Assembly: GCF_900113055.1 (NCBI RefSeq) | Contig: NZ_FONZ01000002.1 | Location: forward strand, 558,001 to 622,000 | Direction: 5' to 3' | Source: Flavimobilis marinus | Lineage (GTDB): Bacteria; Actinomycetota; Actinomycetes; Actinomycetales; Cellulomonadaceae | Length of the DNA stretch: 64,000 nucleotides | Shown here: one piece after another, positions 10,009 to 19,727 of the stretch | Layout of the letters: each line of letters starts with the position of its first letter | Numbering within the stretch: the first letter of the stretch is position 1 | Position numbers and translations under genes: made by a program | The notes under the pieces: generated by a model | What the model was told of the DNA's origin: nothing | The model's database searches: none | The model's input: the letters and a program-made list of their open reading frames with translations, nothing else

Positions 10009-12081
10009 CTATCCCTGGCGCGACTTCAAGGCCGCGTCCACATCCGGGTCACCGAGCTGGCCCAGCCACTCGAGCAGCGCCGGGTAGGTCGTCGGGTTGG
10101 ACGCCACGGCCGCACGGAGCTCCGGGGCGTCCTGGACGATCTGGGCGAGCGTGTGCGCGGACGTCGCGGGGTCAGCGGCCTGCGCGGCCGTGAAGCCGTG
10201 CGCGGCCGGCGCCTCGGCGACCGGCTCCTCGATCGGGTCGAACACCGCGGTGGTGTCGGCCGAGGGCAGCGCAGAGCGGTCGACCTTCAGGACCGTGTCG
10301 TGGTCCAGGTCGTCGTCGAGCACGGGAGCCTGCTCGGGCTCCGCCTGCTCCACGACCGGCTGGGTCGCGGGAGCCGGCTCGACCGGCTGCGCGGGCGCCT
10401 CGACCGGCGTCTGGCCGTAGCCGTCAGCCTGGGCGGTGTCGGGGCTTGCGGTGCTGGGTGCGCCGGCAGCGGGCGGGTAGGACGGCTCCGCGGCCGCGGG
10501 GTAGGACTGTTCGGCAGCGGGGTAGCCGGTGGACGCCCCGTAGCCCGGGGCGGCAGCACCGGCGGCAGCGACGTTGGCGGCGGGGGCGCCGTAGCCGTAG
10601 CTCTGGTCCCCGTGCTGCGACGGCGCACCCTGGGCCTGGCCGTGCGCCTCGTACGCGGGGCGGCTGGCCGGGCGCCACTCGTACGCGCCCCGGGAGTCGG
10701 CGCGCGGCGCCCGCGGGTGCGCGGCGAAGAACTCGCGCACGACGGTCGGCACGGTGAGCGCCAGGACCACGAGGATCGGCAGTGCCAGCGCGATCAGCAG
10801 GTAGCCGATCGAGAGCACGTTGACGGGCATGGGCCCGATCGCCTCGTTCCCGGACACCTGGCTCATCGCCGTGATGCCCGCGACCGCCGCGAGCACGGTG
10901 AGGACCAGCACGGTCCCCCGGCGCTCGACGACGTCCTTGCGCAGCGCCGACGCGGCGACGAGCGCGAGCGCGCCGCTGACGAGCAGGACGACGGCGTGGG
11001 CCACCTGCGGCGCCACGGCGAGGTCGTCCACGACGACGACGGCCGCGATCGTCGCGACGGCGAGCAGCAGCGTGACGCTCGCGTGCAGCACCAGGGCGCT
11101 GCGTGCGGTGCGGAACCAGGAGCCGGCGTCGTCGGCGGCACGTCGGGCGCGCGCGGCCACGGGGGCGGCGAGCGCCGCGGCGGCACCGGGCAGCAGGACG
11201 AGCCCGAACCCGGTCGCGATCACCGGGAAGCCCTCCCGCCAGGTGCGGATGGTCTCGAACTTCGCGAAGACGTTCGTGCTCGAGCCCTGGACGAAGAACA
11301 GCACCACGGCGGCGACCGCCACGGCGATCAGCACACGCTGCCAGGCGACCGCCCGGCCGAGCCCGCCGAGGACCAGCGGGATGAACACGATGGCGACGAG
11401 CGCCAGCACGGCGACGAGCGAGAGGGCGAGCCAGGCCACGCCACCGAGGCGCTCCTGGTCCCGCTCGGCCAGCTGGGTCCAGCCGACGATGAAGTAGACG
11501 AGCCAGCCGAGCAGGCCCGCGAGGGCGAGGAAGGTCAGCAGCCGCGCGAGCGTGCGACCGAGGTTGGCGGCCGAGGCGTCCTGCTCGACCGGTCCGACCT
11601 CGCTGGTGCGAGGGCTCGCGGCGAGCACCGCACCGGCGAGGCCGACGGACGCCGCAGCACCGACGCCCTCGAGGCGGTCACCGGGGATGACGTCGAGCAC
11701 GATCTGGGCGAGGACGGCGAGACCGTAGGGCGCGGTCAGCAGCAGCCGCCAGCGCCGCGTCGTGTGCACGGACCAGGAACCGGGGAACGCTCCGAGCCGC
11801 GCGAGGTAGGGCAGCACGAGCGCGGCGAGCGCCAGGAGGGTCACCGGCAGCGCCCACGCGACGTCGGAGGCGGGCTGCGGCGAGAAGCTCGGCAGGCGCC
11901 AGGTGAGCGAGAGCGAGACGAGCAGGAGCACTGCCGCGACGGCGTCAGTCACGTAGTCCCGCGTCGTCAAGGAGTCGAACGGCTTGTCGGCCGCCACGTC
12001 GCGCACGTCGATCGTGTCCGTCTCCGTGCCTGCGGCCGGCGGGTACCCGCCTGCCGCGTGGTTTCCGGTGTCGTAGCTCAT
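10009..12081 (-). CDS. Polytopic membrane protein with C-terminal variant leucine-rich-repeat module
   Basis: 690 residues, function unknown. After a short N-terminal tail the segment TTRDYVTDAVAAVLLLVSLSL starts a series of about ten hydrophobic segments, up to about residue 445. A low-complexity cytoplasmic region rich in Ala, Pro, Gly, Tyr and Gln follows. The last 60 residues repeat the module seen at the N-terminus of the neighbouring 588-residue protein (SAHTLAQIVQDAPELRAAVA, then NPTTYPALLEWL). It resembles actinobacterial membrane proteins annotated as DUF7937, though I am not certain of that number. The pair probably acts at the envelope together. Confidence 0.65.
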   Translation of the reverse strand: MSYDTGNHAAGGYPPAAGTETDTIDVRDVAADKPFDSLTTRDYVTDAVAAVLLLVSLSLTWRLPSFSPQPASDVAWALPVTLLALAALVLPYLARLGAFPGSWSVHTTRRWRLLLTAPYGLAVLAQIVLDVIPGDRLEGVGAAASVGLAGAVLAASPRTSEVGPVEQDASAANLGRTLARLLTFLALAGLLGWLVYFIVGWTQLAERDQERLGGVAWLALSLVAVLALVAIVFIPLVLGGLGRAVAWQRVLIAVAVAAVVLFFVQGSSTNVFAKFETIRTWREGFPVIATGFGLVLLPGAAAALAAPVAARARRAADDAGSWFRTARSALVLHASVTLLLAVATIAAVVVVDDLAVAPQVAHAVVLLVSGALALVAASALRKDVVERRGTVLVLTVLAAVAGITAMSQVSGNEAIGPMPVNVLSIGYLLIALALPILVVLALTVPTVVREFFAAHPRAPRADSRGAYEWRPASRPAYEAHGQAQGAPSQHGDQSYGYGAPAANVAAAGAAAPGYGASTGYPAAEQSYPAAAEPSYPPAAGAPSTASPDTAQADGYGQTPVEAPAQPVEPAPATQPVVEQAEPEQAPVLDDDLDHDTVLKVDRSALPSADTTAVFDPIEEPVAEAPAAHGFTAAQAADPATSAHTLAQIVQDAPELRAAVASNPTTYPALLEWLGQLGDPDVDAALKSRQG

Positions 12082-12214
12082 CAGTGTCCTTCCCTCGCAC
12101 GGCTGCCCGCCTGGCGGCGCGCGTCTCCGCTGCGGGCGTGCCCGCGGGGATGAATGTACTGATAAACGGCGCGGCGCGCTCGCCAGCCTCCCAGACGTGT
12201 CGCGGGCGGGACGC

Positions 12215-13144
12215 TCAGAAGCCGAGGCGGCCCAGCTGCTTGGGGTCGCGCTGCCAGTCCTTGGCCACCTTCACGTGCAGGTCCAGGTACACCCGGTTGC
12301 CCAGGAGCCGCTCGATCCCCACCCGGGCCTGGGTCCCGACCTCGCGCAGCCGCGAGCCACCGCGGCCGATGATGATCGCCTTCTGGCTGGGGCGCTCGAC
12401 GAACAGCTGCACGCGGACGTCCAGCAGCGGGTTCTCCTTGCTGCTGCCCTCGCGCACGGAGATCTCGTCGACGACGACGGCGAGCGAGTGCGGCAGCTCG
12501 TCGCGCACCCCCTCGAGGGCGGCCTCCCGGACGAGCTCGGCGACCATGACGTTCTCCGGCTCGTCGGTGAGCTCGCCGCCGGGGTACAGCTCAGGGCCCT
12601 CCGGCAAGTGGGTGACCAGGATGTCGGCGACCTCCGCGACCTGGTAGCCGTCCACGGCCGAGACGGGGATGACGTCGGCCCAGTCGGCGAGCGCGCTCAC
12701 GGCGAGGAGCTGCTCCGCCAACGCCTGCCGAGAGACGGTGTCCGCCTTGGTGACCACCGCCACGACCGGTGTCCGGCGTCGTCCGCCCATGACCTCGGCG
12801 AGCTCGGCGGCGATGAAGCGGTCGCCGGGACCGACCTTCTGGTCTGCCGGGACGCAGAACGCGATGACGTCCACCTCCGACAGCGTGTCGCGCACGAGTG
12901 CGTTGAGCCGCTCGCCCAGGAGGGTCCGCGGCCGGTGCAGCCCGGGCGTGTCGACGAGCACGAGCTGCGCGTCGCTGCGGTGCACGATCCCGCGGATCGT
13001 GTGTCGCGTCGTCTGCGGGCGGCCTGAGGTGATCGCGACCTTCTCCCCCACGAGCGCGTTCGTCAGGGTGGACTTCCCGGCGTTCGGGCGTCCGACGAGG
13101 CAGGCGAAGCCCGAGCGGAAGGCGGGCGTGGTGGCGCTGGTCAT
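12215..13144 (-). CDS. era: GTPase Era
   Basis: GTPase that assists 16S rRNA maturation and 30S assembly. The 309-residue protein carries G1 GRPNAGKST, G3 DTPG and G4 TKAD, and a C-terminal KH domain around IIIGRGGSRLREVG. ATG 13144 is chosen because the protein then starts MTSATTPAFRSGFACLVGRPN, as expected; the open frame further upstream is antisense noise. It lies 47 bases downstream of ybeY on the same strand. Confidence 0.96.
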   Translation of the reverse strand: MTSATTPAFRSGFACLVGRPNAGKSTLTNALVGEKVAITSGRPQTTRHTIRGIVHRSDAQLVLVDTPGLHRPRTLLGERLNALVRDTLSEVDVIAFCVPADQKVGPGDRFIAAELAEVMGGRRRTPVVAVVTKADTVSRQALAEQLLAVSALADWADVIPVSAVDGYQVAEVADILVTHLPEGPELYPGGELTDEPENVMVAELVREAALEGVRDELPHSLAVVVDEISVREGSSKENPLLDVRVQLFVERPSQKAIIIGRGGSRLREVGTQARVGIERLLGNRVYLDLHVKVAKDWQRDPKQLGRLGF

Positions 13145-13191
13145 GGGTCTGCTCTCGGTCGGTCGCGGCGTGGGGTCGGGCGGGGTCGCGG

Positions 13192-13644
13192 TCACCGGCT
13201 CGCGAGGAAGGTGAGCAGCAGGTTGCGCTGGAGCGCGAACATCTCCTTCTCCTCCTCCGGCTCCGCGTGGTCGTAGCCGAGCAGGTGCAGGATCCCGTGG
13301 GTGGTGAGCAGGAGCATCTCCTCGACCATCGAGTGGCCTGCGGTGCGCGCCTGCGCCGCGGCCACGTCGGGGCACAGCACGACGTCGCCCAGCAGACCCG
13401 GGCCCGCCATGTCGCCCTCACGGCCGGGACGCAGCTCGTCCATAGGGAAGGACAGCACGTCCGTGGGGCCGGGCTCGTCCATCCAGCGCACGTGCAGGTC
13501 GGTCATGACGTCGGACGTGACCATCATGATCGAGACCTCGGTGCGCGGGTGGACGTGCATCGCGTCGAGCACGTGCCGGGCGAGCGCCGCGAACTCGGCC
13601 TCGTCGACCTCGGTCCCGGACTCGTTGTTGACCTCGATCGTCAT
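13192..13644 (-). CDS. ybeY: Endoribonuclease YbeY (rRNA maturation factor)
   Basis: Zinc-dependent endoribonuclease needed for 16S rRNA 3'-end maturation and ribosome quality control. The 150-residue protein has the signature [17 protein letters not shown], with the three metal-binding histidines in H-x3-H-x5-H, preceded by the conserved PTDVLSFP. Its ATG overlaps the phoH stop by 4 bases (ATGA), so the two are translationally coupled. Confidence 0.96.
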   Translation of the reverse strand: MTIEVNNESGTEVDEAEFAALARHVLDAMHVHPRTEVSIMMVTSDVMTDLHVRWMDEPGPTDVLSFPMDELRPGREGDMAGPGLLGDVVLCPDVAAAQARTAGHSMVEEMLLLTTHGILHLLGYDHAEPEEEKEMFALQRNLLLTFLASR

Positions 13645-14696
13645 CTGGCTCTCTCCTTGCCGGTGCGTGCGCGGGTGGTCCCGGACGCGCCCGAGGCGAC
13701 GTCCCAGCGGGAGTAGGCGTCGATGATCTCGCCGACGAGCCGGTGCCGGACGACGTCCGAGCTCGTGAGCCAGCAGAACTCGATGTCGTCGACGCCCGTG
13801 AGGACGTCCTCGATCAGGCGCAGGCCCGACGACGTCCCGCCGGGCAGGTCCACCTGCGTCACGTCTCCGGTGATCACCATCTTGGAGTTGTACCCCAGGC
13901 GGGTCAGGAACATCTTCATCTGGTCGGGCGAGGTGTTCTGGGCCTCGTCGAGGATGATGAACGCGTCGTTGAGGGTCCGCCCGCGCATGTACGCGAGCGG
14001 GGCGACCTCGATCGTGCCCGCCTCCATGAGCCGCGGGATGGACGCGGGGTCGATCATGTCGTGCAGGGCGTCGTACAGCGGGCGCAGGTACGGGTCGATC
14101 TTCTCGGTGAGAGAGCCGGGGAGGTAGCCCAGGCGCTCCCCCGCCTCCACGGCAGGCCGGGTCAGCACGATCCGGTTCACCTGGCGCGCCTGCAGCGCCT
14201 GGACCGCCTTGGCCATCGCCAGGTACGTCTTGCCGGTGCCCGCCGGACCGATGCCGAAGGTCACCGTGTTCGCGTCGATCGCGTCCACGTAGCGCTTCTG
14301 CCCGACCGTCTTGGAGCGGATCGTGCGACCGCGCGAGGACAGGATGTCGAACGTGAGGACCTCGGCCGGGCGGTTGGCGTCGTCGGTCAGCATCGCGATG
14401 GACCGGGTCACGACGTCGGGACCGAGCGGCGTGCCCGCGGCGGCGATCTCCACGAGCTCGTCGATCAGCCGGACAGCGAGGCCGACGTCGCCCGCAGGGC
14501 CGCTCACGGTGATCTGGTCCCCGCGGACGTGGAAGTCGACACGGGAGAACCCGGCCTCGATGGCACGCAGGACGACGTCCCCGGTGCCGAGCAGCGAGAC
14601 CATCGGGACCTGCGCGGGGATCGCGATGCGATGCTCGAGCCGCGCCCCGGGGCCGGACTTCGCGGTCGTGGCCGCGGTGCTGGGTGTCTCGTGCAT
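13641..14696 (-). CDS. phoH: PhoH-family ATPase
   Basis: Cytoplasmic P-loop ATPase related to RNA helicases, usually found next to ybeY and thought to work in RNA processing. 351 residues. Walker A is [11 protein letters not shown], Walker B is FIILDEAQN, and [14 protein letters not shown] and LPGGTSSGL are typical of the family. The N-terminal region (about 20-110) is the R3H/KH-like part. ATG 14696 (MHETPST) gives the usual length; no strong ribosome site precedes it, so the start is less certain than the identity. Confidence 0.93.
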   Translation of the reverse strand: MHETPSTAATTAKSGPGARLEHRIAIPAQVPMVSLLGTGDVVLRAIEAGFSRVDFHVRGDQITVSGPAGDVGLAVRLIDELVEIAAAGTPLGPDVVTRSIAMLTDDANRPAEVLTFDILSSRGRTIRSKTVGQKRYVDAIDANTVTFGIGPAGTGKTYLAMAKAVQALQARQVNRIVLTRPAVEAGERLGYLPGSLTEKIDPYLRPLYDALHDMIDPASIPRLMEAGTIEVAPLAYMRGRTLNDAFIILDEAQNTSPDQMKMFLTRLGYNSKMVITGDVTQVDLPGGTSSGLRLIEDVLTGVDDIEFCWLTSSDVVRHRLVGEIIDAYSRWDVASGASGTTRARTGKERAR

Positions 14697-14848
14697 GAGC
14701 CGGCGGGTGCCGTCGTCTCCTGACTGCTCGGATGGCTGGTCTGACGCGTCCCAGTCTAGCGAGCGCGACGCGCCCGGCGCGGCGTCAGGGCCCCCGAGGC
14801 GGTGCGGACGCGCGACAATGGCACCACGCACCTACCCCGGAGGTCCTC

Positions 14849-15355
14849 ATGGCACTGCACCGCCGCACCCGCGCCCTCGTCGCAGCCTCGACGCTCGCGC
14901 TCGTCCTCGCGGCCTGCGCGACCGAGGACACCCCTGGTGAGGGCGGTACGACGCCGCCCCTCGTCACGTCCCCCGGGACCGCGTCCCCGAGCGCGACGCC
15001 CGAGCCGACGACGACGTCGGAGTCCGCGGCCCCCCCGACCGCTGACCCGGTCGTCAACGGCACGACCGTGCTGACCGCACCGCTGCCCGGCGCCGAGGTG
15101 TCCGGGCCGACGGTGACCGTGACCGGCGAGGGCACCGCGTTCGAGGCGACCCTGGACTGGCGCGTGACGGCCGCCGACGGCACCGAGGTCGCGCGCGACT
15201 TCACGATGGCGGGCGCCAACGGCGAGATCGCGCCGTTCGAGTTCACGGTCGACCTGCAGCCGGGCGAGTACACCGTGCGTGTCTGGGAGACCAGCGCGAT
15301 GGACGGCGAGGAAGAGATCAACCCGGTCGAGGCTCGCTTCCGCGTCGTCGACTGA
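14849..15355 (+). CDS. Lipoprotein with Gmad2 (immunoglobulin-like) domain
   Basis: 168 residues. A lipoprotein signal (LALVLAACATEDT, Cys in the AAC) is followed by a Thr/Ser/Pro-rich linker (about residues 30-75). The globular domain (about 76-168) carries the motifs LPGAEVSGPTVTVTGEG, FEATLDWRV and MDGEEEINPVEARFRV. These match the Gmad2 family of envelope immunoglobulin-like domains, often found with spore or cell-surface proteins. The start has GGAGG 6 bases upstream. It lies alone on the plus strand, convergent with rsmE (one base apart) and divergent from phoH. Surface role unknown. Confidence 0.8.
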   Translation: MALHRRTRALVAASTLALVLAACATEDTPGEGGTTPPLVTSPGTASPSATPEPTTTSESAAPPTADPVVNGTTVLTAPLPGAEVSGPTVTVTGEGTAFEATLDWRVTAADGTEVARDFTMAGANGEIAPFEFTVDLQPGEYTVRVWETSAMDGEEEINPVEARFRVVD

Positions 15356-15356
15356 T

Positions 15357-16133
15357 CTACGGGCGCGGCTCCCAGCGCCCCAGGCGCTGCGCGAGGGCGG
15401 CGATCGCGAGCGGGCCGGCGGTCGAGGTGCGGAGCACGTGCGGCCCCAGCCGGACGGGCTGGGCGCCCGCCTCGCGCAGCCGGTCGACCTCGTCGGCGGT
15501 GATCCCGCCTTCCGGGCCGACGACGACGAGGATCTCCGTGTCCGAGCCTTCCGCGGGCAGCGCGCACGCGGCGATCGGCACGCTGGCCTCCTCGTGCAGC
15601 ACGAGCGCCGCGCCGCCGTCGGCGCACACCTGCGCCACGCGCGCCGCGAGGCCACGCGTCTCCACGGGGTCGAACACCTCGGGCACGAGCGCGCGGCGCG
15701 ACTGCTTGGCGGCAGCCCTGACCGTCGCGATCCAGCGCGCGCGGGACTTGGCCGCGCGATCACCGCGCCAGACGACAATCGAGCGCGCGGCCTGCCAGGG
15801 CACGAACCCGTCCGCGCCGGCCTCGGTGGCGGCCTCGATCGCCATCTCGTCCCGGTCGCCCTTGGCGAGTGCCTGGGCGAGCACGAGGCAGGGGGCGTCG
15901 AGCCCCTCGTCGACGCGCTCGAGCACCCGCAGCTCGACCTCGGCCGCGTGCACCGACACGATCTCGCAGCGCAGCCGCAACCCGCGCCCGTCGACGACGT
16001 CGATGTGCTCGCCCGCCCGACGCCGCTGCACGACGCCTGCGTGGCGGCCCTCGGCGCCGTCGAGCAGGTAGGTGTCGCCGGCGCCGAGGTGGGCGAGGAT
16101 GTCGCCCTCGGCGAGGAAGACCGGAGCGCTCAT
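15357..16133 (-). CDS. rsmE: 16S rRNA m3U1498 methyltransferase RsmE
   Basis: SPOUT-class SAM-dependent methyltransferase that modifies U1498 of 16S rRNA. 258 residues with an N-terminal PUA-like domain (SAPVFLAEGDI, HAGVVQRRRAGE) and the C-terminal knot motifs VVVGPEGGIT and VRLGPHVLRTSTAG. ATG 16133 is 7 bases after the dnaJ stop, giving the conserved hrcA-dnaJ-rsmE operon. Confidence 0.95.
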   Translation of the reverse strand: MSAPVFLAEGDILAHLGAGDTYLLDGAEGRHAGVVQRRRAGEHIDVVDGRGLRLRCEIVSVHAAEVELRVLERVDEGLDAPCLVLAQALAKGDRDEMAIEAATEAGADGFVPWQAARSIVVWRGDRAAKSRARWIATVRAAAKQSRRALVPEVFDPVETRGLAARVAQVCADGGAALVLHEEASVPIAACALPAEGSDTEILVVVGPEGGITADEVDRLREAGAQPVRLGPHVLRTSTAGPLAIAALAQRLGRWEPRP

Positions 16134-16140
16134 CGGCGGG

Positions 16141-17256
16141 TCAGCGGCCGGTGATCTTCTCGCGCAGCCGCGAGAAGACGCCACCGTGCGTCGACGAGAC
16201 CTTCGCCTCGGGGCGCTCCTCGCCGCGTGCCGCAGCCAGCTGGCGCAGCAGCTCCGCCTGGGTGTCGTCGAGGCCCGTCGGGACGCGCACGTCGACGTGC
16301 ACCAGCAGGTCCCCGCGACCCCCGACGTGCAGGTGCCCGATGCCGAGTCCCTTGAGCGTCACCACGTCGCCCGGCTGGGTGCCCGGCTCGAACGTGACCT
16401 CCTGGTCGCCGTCGAGGGTGTCCAGGTCAATGGTGGTGCCGAGCGCGGCGGCGGTCATGGGGATCTCGAGGTTGCAGTGCAGGTCGTCGCCGCGCCGGAC
16501 GAAGACGTCGTGCTTGCGCTCGCGGATCTCCACGTAGATGTCGCCGGCCGGGCCGCCCGCGGGGCCGACCTCGCCCTGGGCGGTCATCTTGATGCGGGTG
16601 CCGGTGTCGACGCCGGCCGGGACGTCCACCGTGAGGGTGCGGCGGCTGCGGACCCGGCCCTCGCCCGAGCAGTCGGGGCACGGCTCCGGGATCGTGGTGC
16701 CGAAGCCCTGGCAGGCCGAGCACGGCTGGGTCGTCATGACCTGGCCGAGGAACGAGCGTGCGACCCGCTGGACCATGCCGCGTCCGCCGCAGACCTCGCA
16801 GGGGCGCACGCTGGTGCCCGGGCGGCAGCAGGATCCGCCGCACGTGCCGCACGCGACGGCGGTCTCGACCTGGATCTCGCGACGCGCGCCGAACGCGGCC
16901 TCCGCGAGGTCGAGGTCGAGGCGCACGAGCGCGTCCTGGCCGCGGCGCGAGCGCGGGACGGGGCCGCGGGGAGCGGCGCCGCCGCCGAAGAAGGTCTCGA
17001 AGATGTCCTGGAAGCCGAAGCCGGCTCCCCCGCCGCCGCCGCCCATCGCGGACGGGTCGGAGCCCATGTCGTACTGCTGGCGCTTCTCGGCGTTGCCCAG
17101 CACCTCGTAGGCCCGCGAGACGTCCTTGAAGCGGTCTGCCGCGGATTCACCAGCGACATCGGGGTGCAGCTCACGGGCCAGTTTGCGGTAGGCCTTCTTG
17201 ATCTGCTCCGCGCTCGCGTCGCGAGGCACACCGAGGATCTCGTAATAGTCGGTCAC
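16141..17256 (-). CDS. dnaJ: Molecular chaperone DnaJ (DnaJ2 type)
   Basis: Hsp40 co-chaperone that stimulates DnaK. 371 residues: J domain with HPD (residues about 1-65; YRKLARELHPDV), Gly/Phe-rich linker, four-repeat zinc centre (about 135-200), and substrate-binding C-terminal domains. The first zinc repeat reads CGTCGGSC instead of CxxCxGxG, the last glycine being replaced by an extra cysteine; the other three repeats are normal. The GTG start at 17256 lies just after the hrcA stop region (28 bases). Coupling to hrcA identifies this as the HrcA-controlled dnaJ. Confidence 0.95.
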   Translation of the reverse strand: MTDYYEILGVPRDASAEQIKKAYRKLARELHPDVAGESAADRFKDVSRAYEVLGNAEKRQQYDMGSDPSAMGGGGGGAGFGFQDIFETFFGGGAAPRGPVPRSRRGQDALVRLDLDLAEAAFGARREIQVETAVACGTCGGSCCRPGTSVRPCEVCGGRGMVQRVARSFLGQVMTTQPCSACQGFGTTIPEPCPDCSGEGRVRSRRTLTVDVPAGVDTGTRIKMTAQGEVGPAGGPAGDIYVEIRERKHDVFVRRGDDLHCNLEIPMTAAALGTTIDLDTLDGDQEVTFEPGTQPGDVVTLKGLGIGHLHVGGRGDLLVHVDVRVPTGLDDTQAELLRQLAAARGEERPEAKVSSTHGGVFSRLREKITGR

Positions 17257-17284
17257 TGCATACTTCCTGTTGGTGGATGTGGCG

Positions 17285-18304
17285 TCAGGTGGCGAGCACG
17301 CGCGACAGGTAGCGCGCGACGGCGCGCACCGTGGCGATGGTGCCGGGGTAGTCCATGCGGGTGGGACCGATCGAGCCGATGAGAGCGACCGAGCTGCCGT
17401 CACCACCGTAACCGGTGGTCACGACAGACGTCTGCGCGAGACCCTCGTGCTGGGTCTCGTGGCCGATGCGCACGGCGACGCCGGGGTTGTCCTCGGCCAT
17501 CTCCGTGAGCAGCCCGAGCAGCACGACCTGCTCCTCGAGCGCTTCGAGCACCGGGCGCAGCGCGTGCTGGAACCGCATGCCGCTGCGGGCGAGGTTCGCG
17601 GTGCCCGTGAGGACCACGCGCTCCTCGGTCTCCTTGTCGAGCGTGGCCGCTAGGAGGCCGGAGATCTCCGTCACGACGGCCTGGTCCTCGGGGGCGAACT
17701 CCGCGGGCAGCGCCGCGAGGATGCTCTTGAGCTCGGGCAGCGGCCGGCCAAGCGCGACGGCGTTGAGCCGCGCCCGGAGGTTGGCGAGGCTGACCTCGTC
17801 GACGACCTGCGAGGTCTCGAGGGTGCGCTGCTCGACGCGACCGGTGTCCGTGATGATCACGACCAGCAGGCGTCGCTCGCCCATCGGCACGAGCTCGAGG
17901 TGCCGCAGCCCTGACCGCCGCAGGGACGGGTACTGCACGACCGCGACCTGCTGGGTGAGCTGCGCGAGCAGCCGGCCGGCCCGGACGACGACGTCGTCCA
18001 GGTCGACGGCGGCGTCAAGGAAGGTCTCGATGGCGCGGCGCTCGGGCGCGGACAGCGGCTTGACCTGAGCGAGCCGGTCCACGAACAGCCGATAGCCCTT
18101 GTCGGTGGGGATGCGCCCCGCCGACGTGTGCGGCTGCGCGATCAGCCCGGCCTCCTCGAGGGCGGCCATGTCGTTGCGGATCGTCGCCGGGGAGACGCCG
18201 AGGTTGTGCCGCTCCGCGAGGAGCTTGGAGCCCACGGGCTCACGGGTGTGCACGTAGTCCTCGACGATCGCGCGCAGCACGTCCAGGCGTCGGTCGTCAC
18301 TCAT
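17285..18304 (-). CDS. hrcA: Heat-inducible transcription repressor HrcA
   Basis: Represses heat-shock genes by binding CIRCE operators, with activity modulated by GroEL. 339 residues: winged helix at the N-terminus ([20 protein letters not shown], then [14 protein letters not shown] and [18 protein letters not shown]), followed by GAF-like and dimerisation regions. ATG 18304 is chosen because it starts [17 protein letters not shown], the usual N-terminus. A CIRCE element lies 42 bases upstream, so the gene is autoregulated together with dnaJ and rsmE. Confidence 0.96.
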   Translation of the reverse strand: MSDDRRLDVLRAIVEDYVHTREPVGSKLLAERHNLGVSPATIRNDMAALEEAGLIAQPHTSAGRIPTDKGYRLFVDRLAQVKPLSAPERRAIETFLDAAVDLDDVVVRAGRLLAQLTQQVAVVQYPSLRRSGLRHLELVPMGERRLLVVIITDTGRVEQRTLETSQVVDEVSLANLRARLNAVALGRPLPELKSILAALPAEFAPEDQAVVTEISGLLAATLDKETEERVVLTGTANLARSGMRFQHALRPVLEALEEQVVLLGLLTEMAEDNPGVAVRIGHETQHEGLAQTSVVTTGYGGDGSSVALIGSIGPTRMDYPGTIATVRAVARYLSRVLAT

Positions 18305-18345
18305 CGCTCCGCCTCCTCCACGTCGTCCCGGTCGGGTCCACCGAG

Positions 18346-18372
18346 TTCGCACTCGGGGTGTCCGAGTGCCAA
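18346..18372 (-). promoter_or_regulatory. CIRCE operator at hrcA
   Basis: Read on the minus strand, TTGGCACTC, nine bases, then GAGTGCGAA: the exact 9-9-9 geometry of CIRCE, with 16 of 18 consensus positions matching TTAGCACTC/GAGTGCTAA. A TAGGAT (18372-18377) that could act as -10 for hrcA overlaps its upstream edge, so bound HrcA would block the promoter. Confidence 0.9.
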
Positions 18373-18410
18373 TCCTACGTCGTCGCTCCGCGCGACTTAG
18401 GGTGATCTCC

Positions 18411-19268
18411 GTGACCGACCGCTACGGACGCGATGTCCTGTCTGCCGACCCGCTCCCGCCTCGCCCGACCTCGCGGCCCGTCGCCGCCGACGTCGGCCTC
18501 GTCGTCGAGGAGGTCACCACCGGCTGGGTGGGGGCAGTCCTGCGCACCGAGAAGTCCGGCGGCATGCACGTCGTCGTGCTCGAGGACCGCCAGGGGCGGC
18601 GGCGCACGTTCCGCCTGGGCCCGGGGTTCTGGATCGACGGCGCGCCGGTCGAGCTCGTCCCACCCACGACCACGACGGCGCCTGCCGCGCCCGCCCGCAC
18701 CGCCTCCGGGTCCCGGGCCGTCGTCGGCGCCAAGGCGCGCGTCGCCCGCGAGTCGCGGATCCTCGTGGAGGGACGCCACGACGCCGAGCTCGTCGAGCGC
18801 GTCTGGGGCGACGACCTGCGCGTCGAGGGTGTCGTCGTGGAGATGCTCGACGGCGTGGATCACCTCGAGGACGTCATCGCCGAGTTCGGGCCGGGCCCCG
18901 GACGCCGGCTGGGTGTGCTCGTCGACCACCTGGTGCCGGGCTCCAAGGAGCAGCGGATCGCCGACCAGGCCCTGCGCGCCGCCCCCCGCGGGACGGTCCT
19001 CGTCGTCGGGCACCCGTACGTCGACGTGTGGCAGGCCGTGCGCCCGGCCCGGCTCGGCCTCGAGCGCTGGCCCGTGATCGAGCGCGGCACCGAGTGGAAG
19101 CACGGCATCCTGCGCGAGCTCGGCTGGCCGCACGAGGACCAGGCCGACGTCGCGCGCGCCTGGAAGAAGATCCTCGGCACCGTGCGCTCCTACGCGGACC
19201 TCGAGCCCGCCCTGCTGGGCCGGGTCGAAGAGCTGATCGACTTCGTCACCGAGCCGGAGGAACCGTGA
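18411..19268 (+). CDS. DUF3097 family protein (Toprim-like)
   Basis: 285 residues, starting at GTG 18411 ([11 protein letters not shown]). This is the conserved actinobacterial DUF3097 family. The N-terminal part is a small beta domain (about 30-100: [20 protein letters not shown]). The C-terminal part contains [20 protein letters not shown] and [17 protein letters not shown], which resemble Toprim motifs (E then DxD-like DH). No enzymatic role is established. The stop overlaps the next gene by 4 bases (GTGA). It is divergent from hrcA across the CIRCE region. Confidence 0.85.
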   Translation: MTDRYGRDVLSADPLPPRPTSRPVAADVGLVVEEVTTGWVGAVLRTEKSGGMHVVVLEDRQGRRRTFRLGPGFWIDGAPVELVPPTTTTAPAAPARTASGSRAVVGAKARVARESRILVEGRHDAELVERVWGDDLRVEGVVVEMLDGVDHLEDVIAEFGPGPGRRLGVLVDHLVPGSKEQRIADQALRAAPRGTVLVVGHPYVDVWQAVRPARLGLERWPVIERGTEWKHGILRELGWPHEDQADVARAWKKILGTVRSYADLEPALLGRVEELIDFVTEPEEP

Positions 19269-19663
19269 GCTACTCGTCCATGCCGCCGGGCGCCCAGCCC
19301 TACCCGTACGGGCCGACGCCGATGAGCCCGTCCGACGAGACCCTGTGGTCCGTCCTGGTGCACGTGAGCGTCTTCGTCGCTCCGATCCTGGGGCCGCTGC
19401 TCGTCCTGCTGATCCTCAAGGAGCGCAGCGCGGTCGTCGCCCACCACGCGCGCGAGGCGCTGAACTTTCACCTCACGTTGACGATCGTCTACACGGCCCT
19501 GGGCGTCGTGACCGTGGTTTCCCTGTTCTTCGCGACGCCGCTCACGATCCTCCTCGGGGGGCTCGTGACCGTCGCGGGGGTCGTCCTGCCGATCCTGGCG
19601 GCGGTCGCCGCCGGCAAGCGGGCCCCGTACCGCTACCCCGCCGCGATCCGTCTGGTGCGCTGA
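19265..19663 (+). CDS. DUF4870 membrane protein
   Basis: 132 residues starting at GTG 19265, overlapping the DUF3097 stop. A Pro/Tyr-rich N-terminus is followed by three membrane segments (about residues 30-55, 72-92 and 95-118). The DUF4870 hallmark VAHHAREALNFHLTL lies between the first two. Function unknown; members are small envelope proteins. A perfect hairpin terminator follows 18 bases after the stop. Confidence 0.85.
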   Translation: MSYSSMPPGAQPYPYGPTPMSPSDETLWSVLVHVSVFVAPILGPLLVLLILKERSAVVAHHAREALNFHLTLTIVYTALGVVTVVSLFFATPLTILLGGLVTVAGVVLPILAAVAAGKRAPYRYPAAIRLVR

Positions 19664-19680
19664 ACCAGTCCTGACATGCA

Positions 19681-19717
19681 GAACGCCCCGGTGTCGTCCG
19701 ACGACACCGGGGCGTTC
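19681..19717. terminator. Bidirectional terminator between convergent genes
   Basis: Perfect inverted repeat with 18-base arms (19681-19698 and 19700-19717) around one central base; the physical loop must use several of the innermost bases. It lies between the plus-strand DUF4870 gene and the minus-strand membrane protein gene and can serve both. Confidence 0.85.
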
Positions 19718-19727
19718 TGGTTCACGA

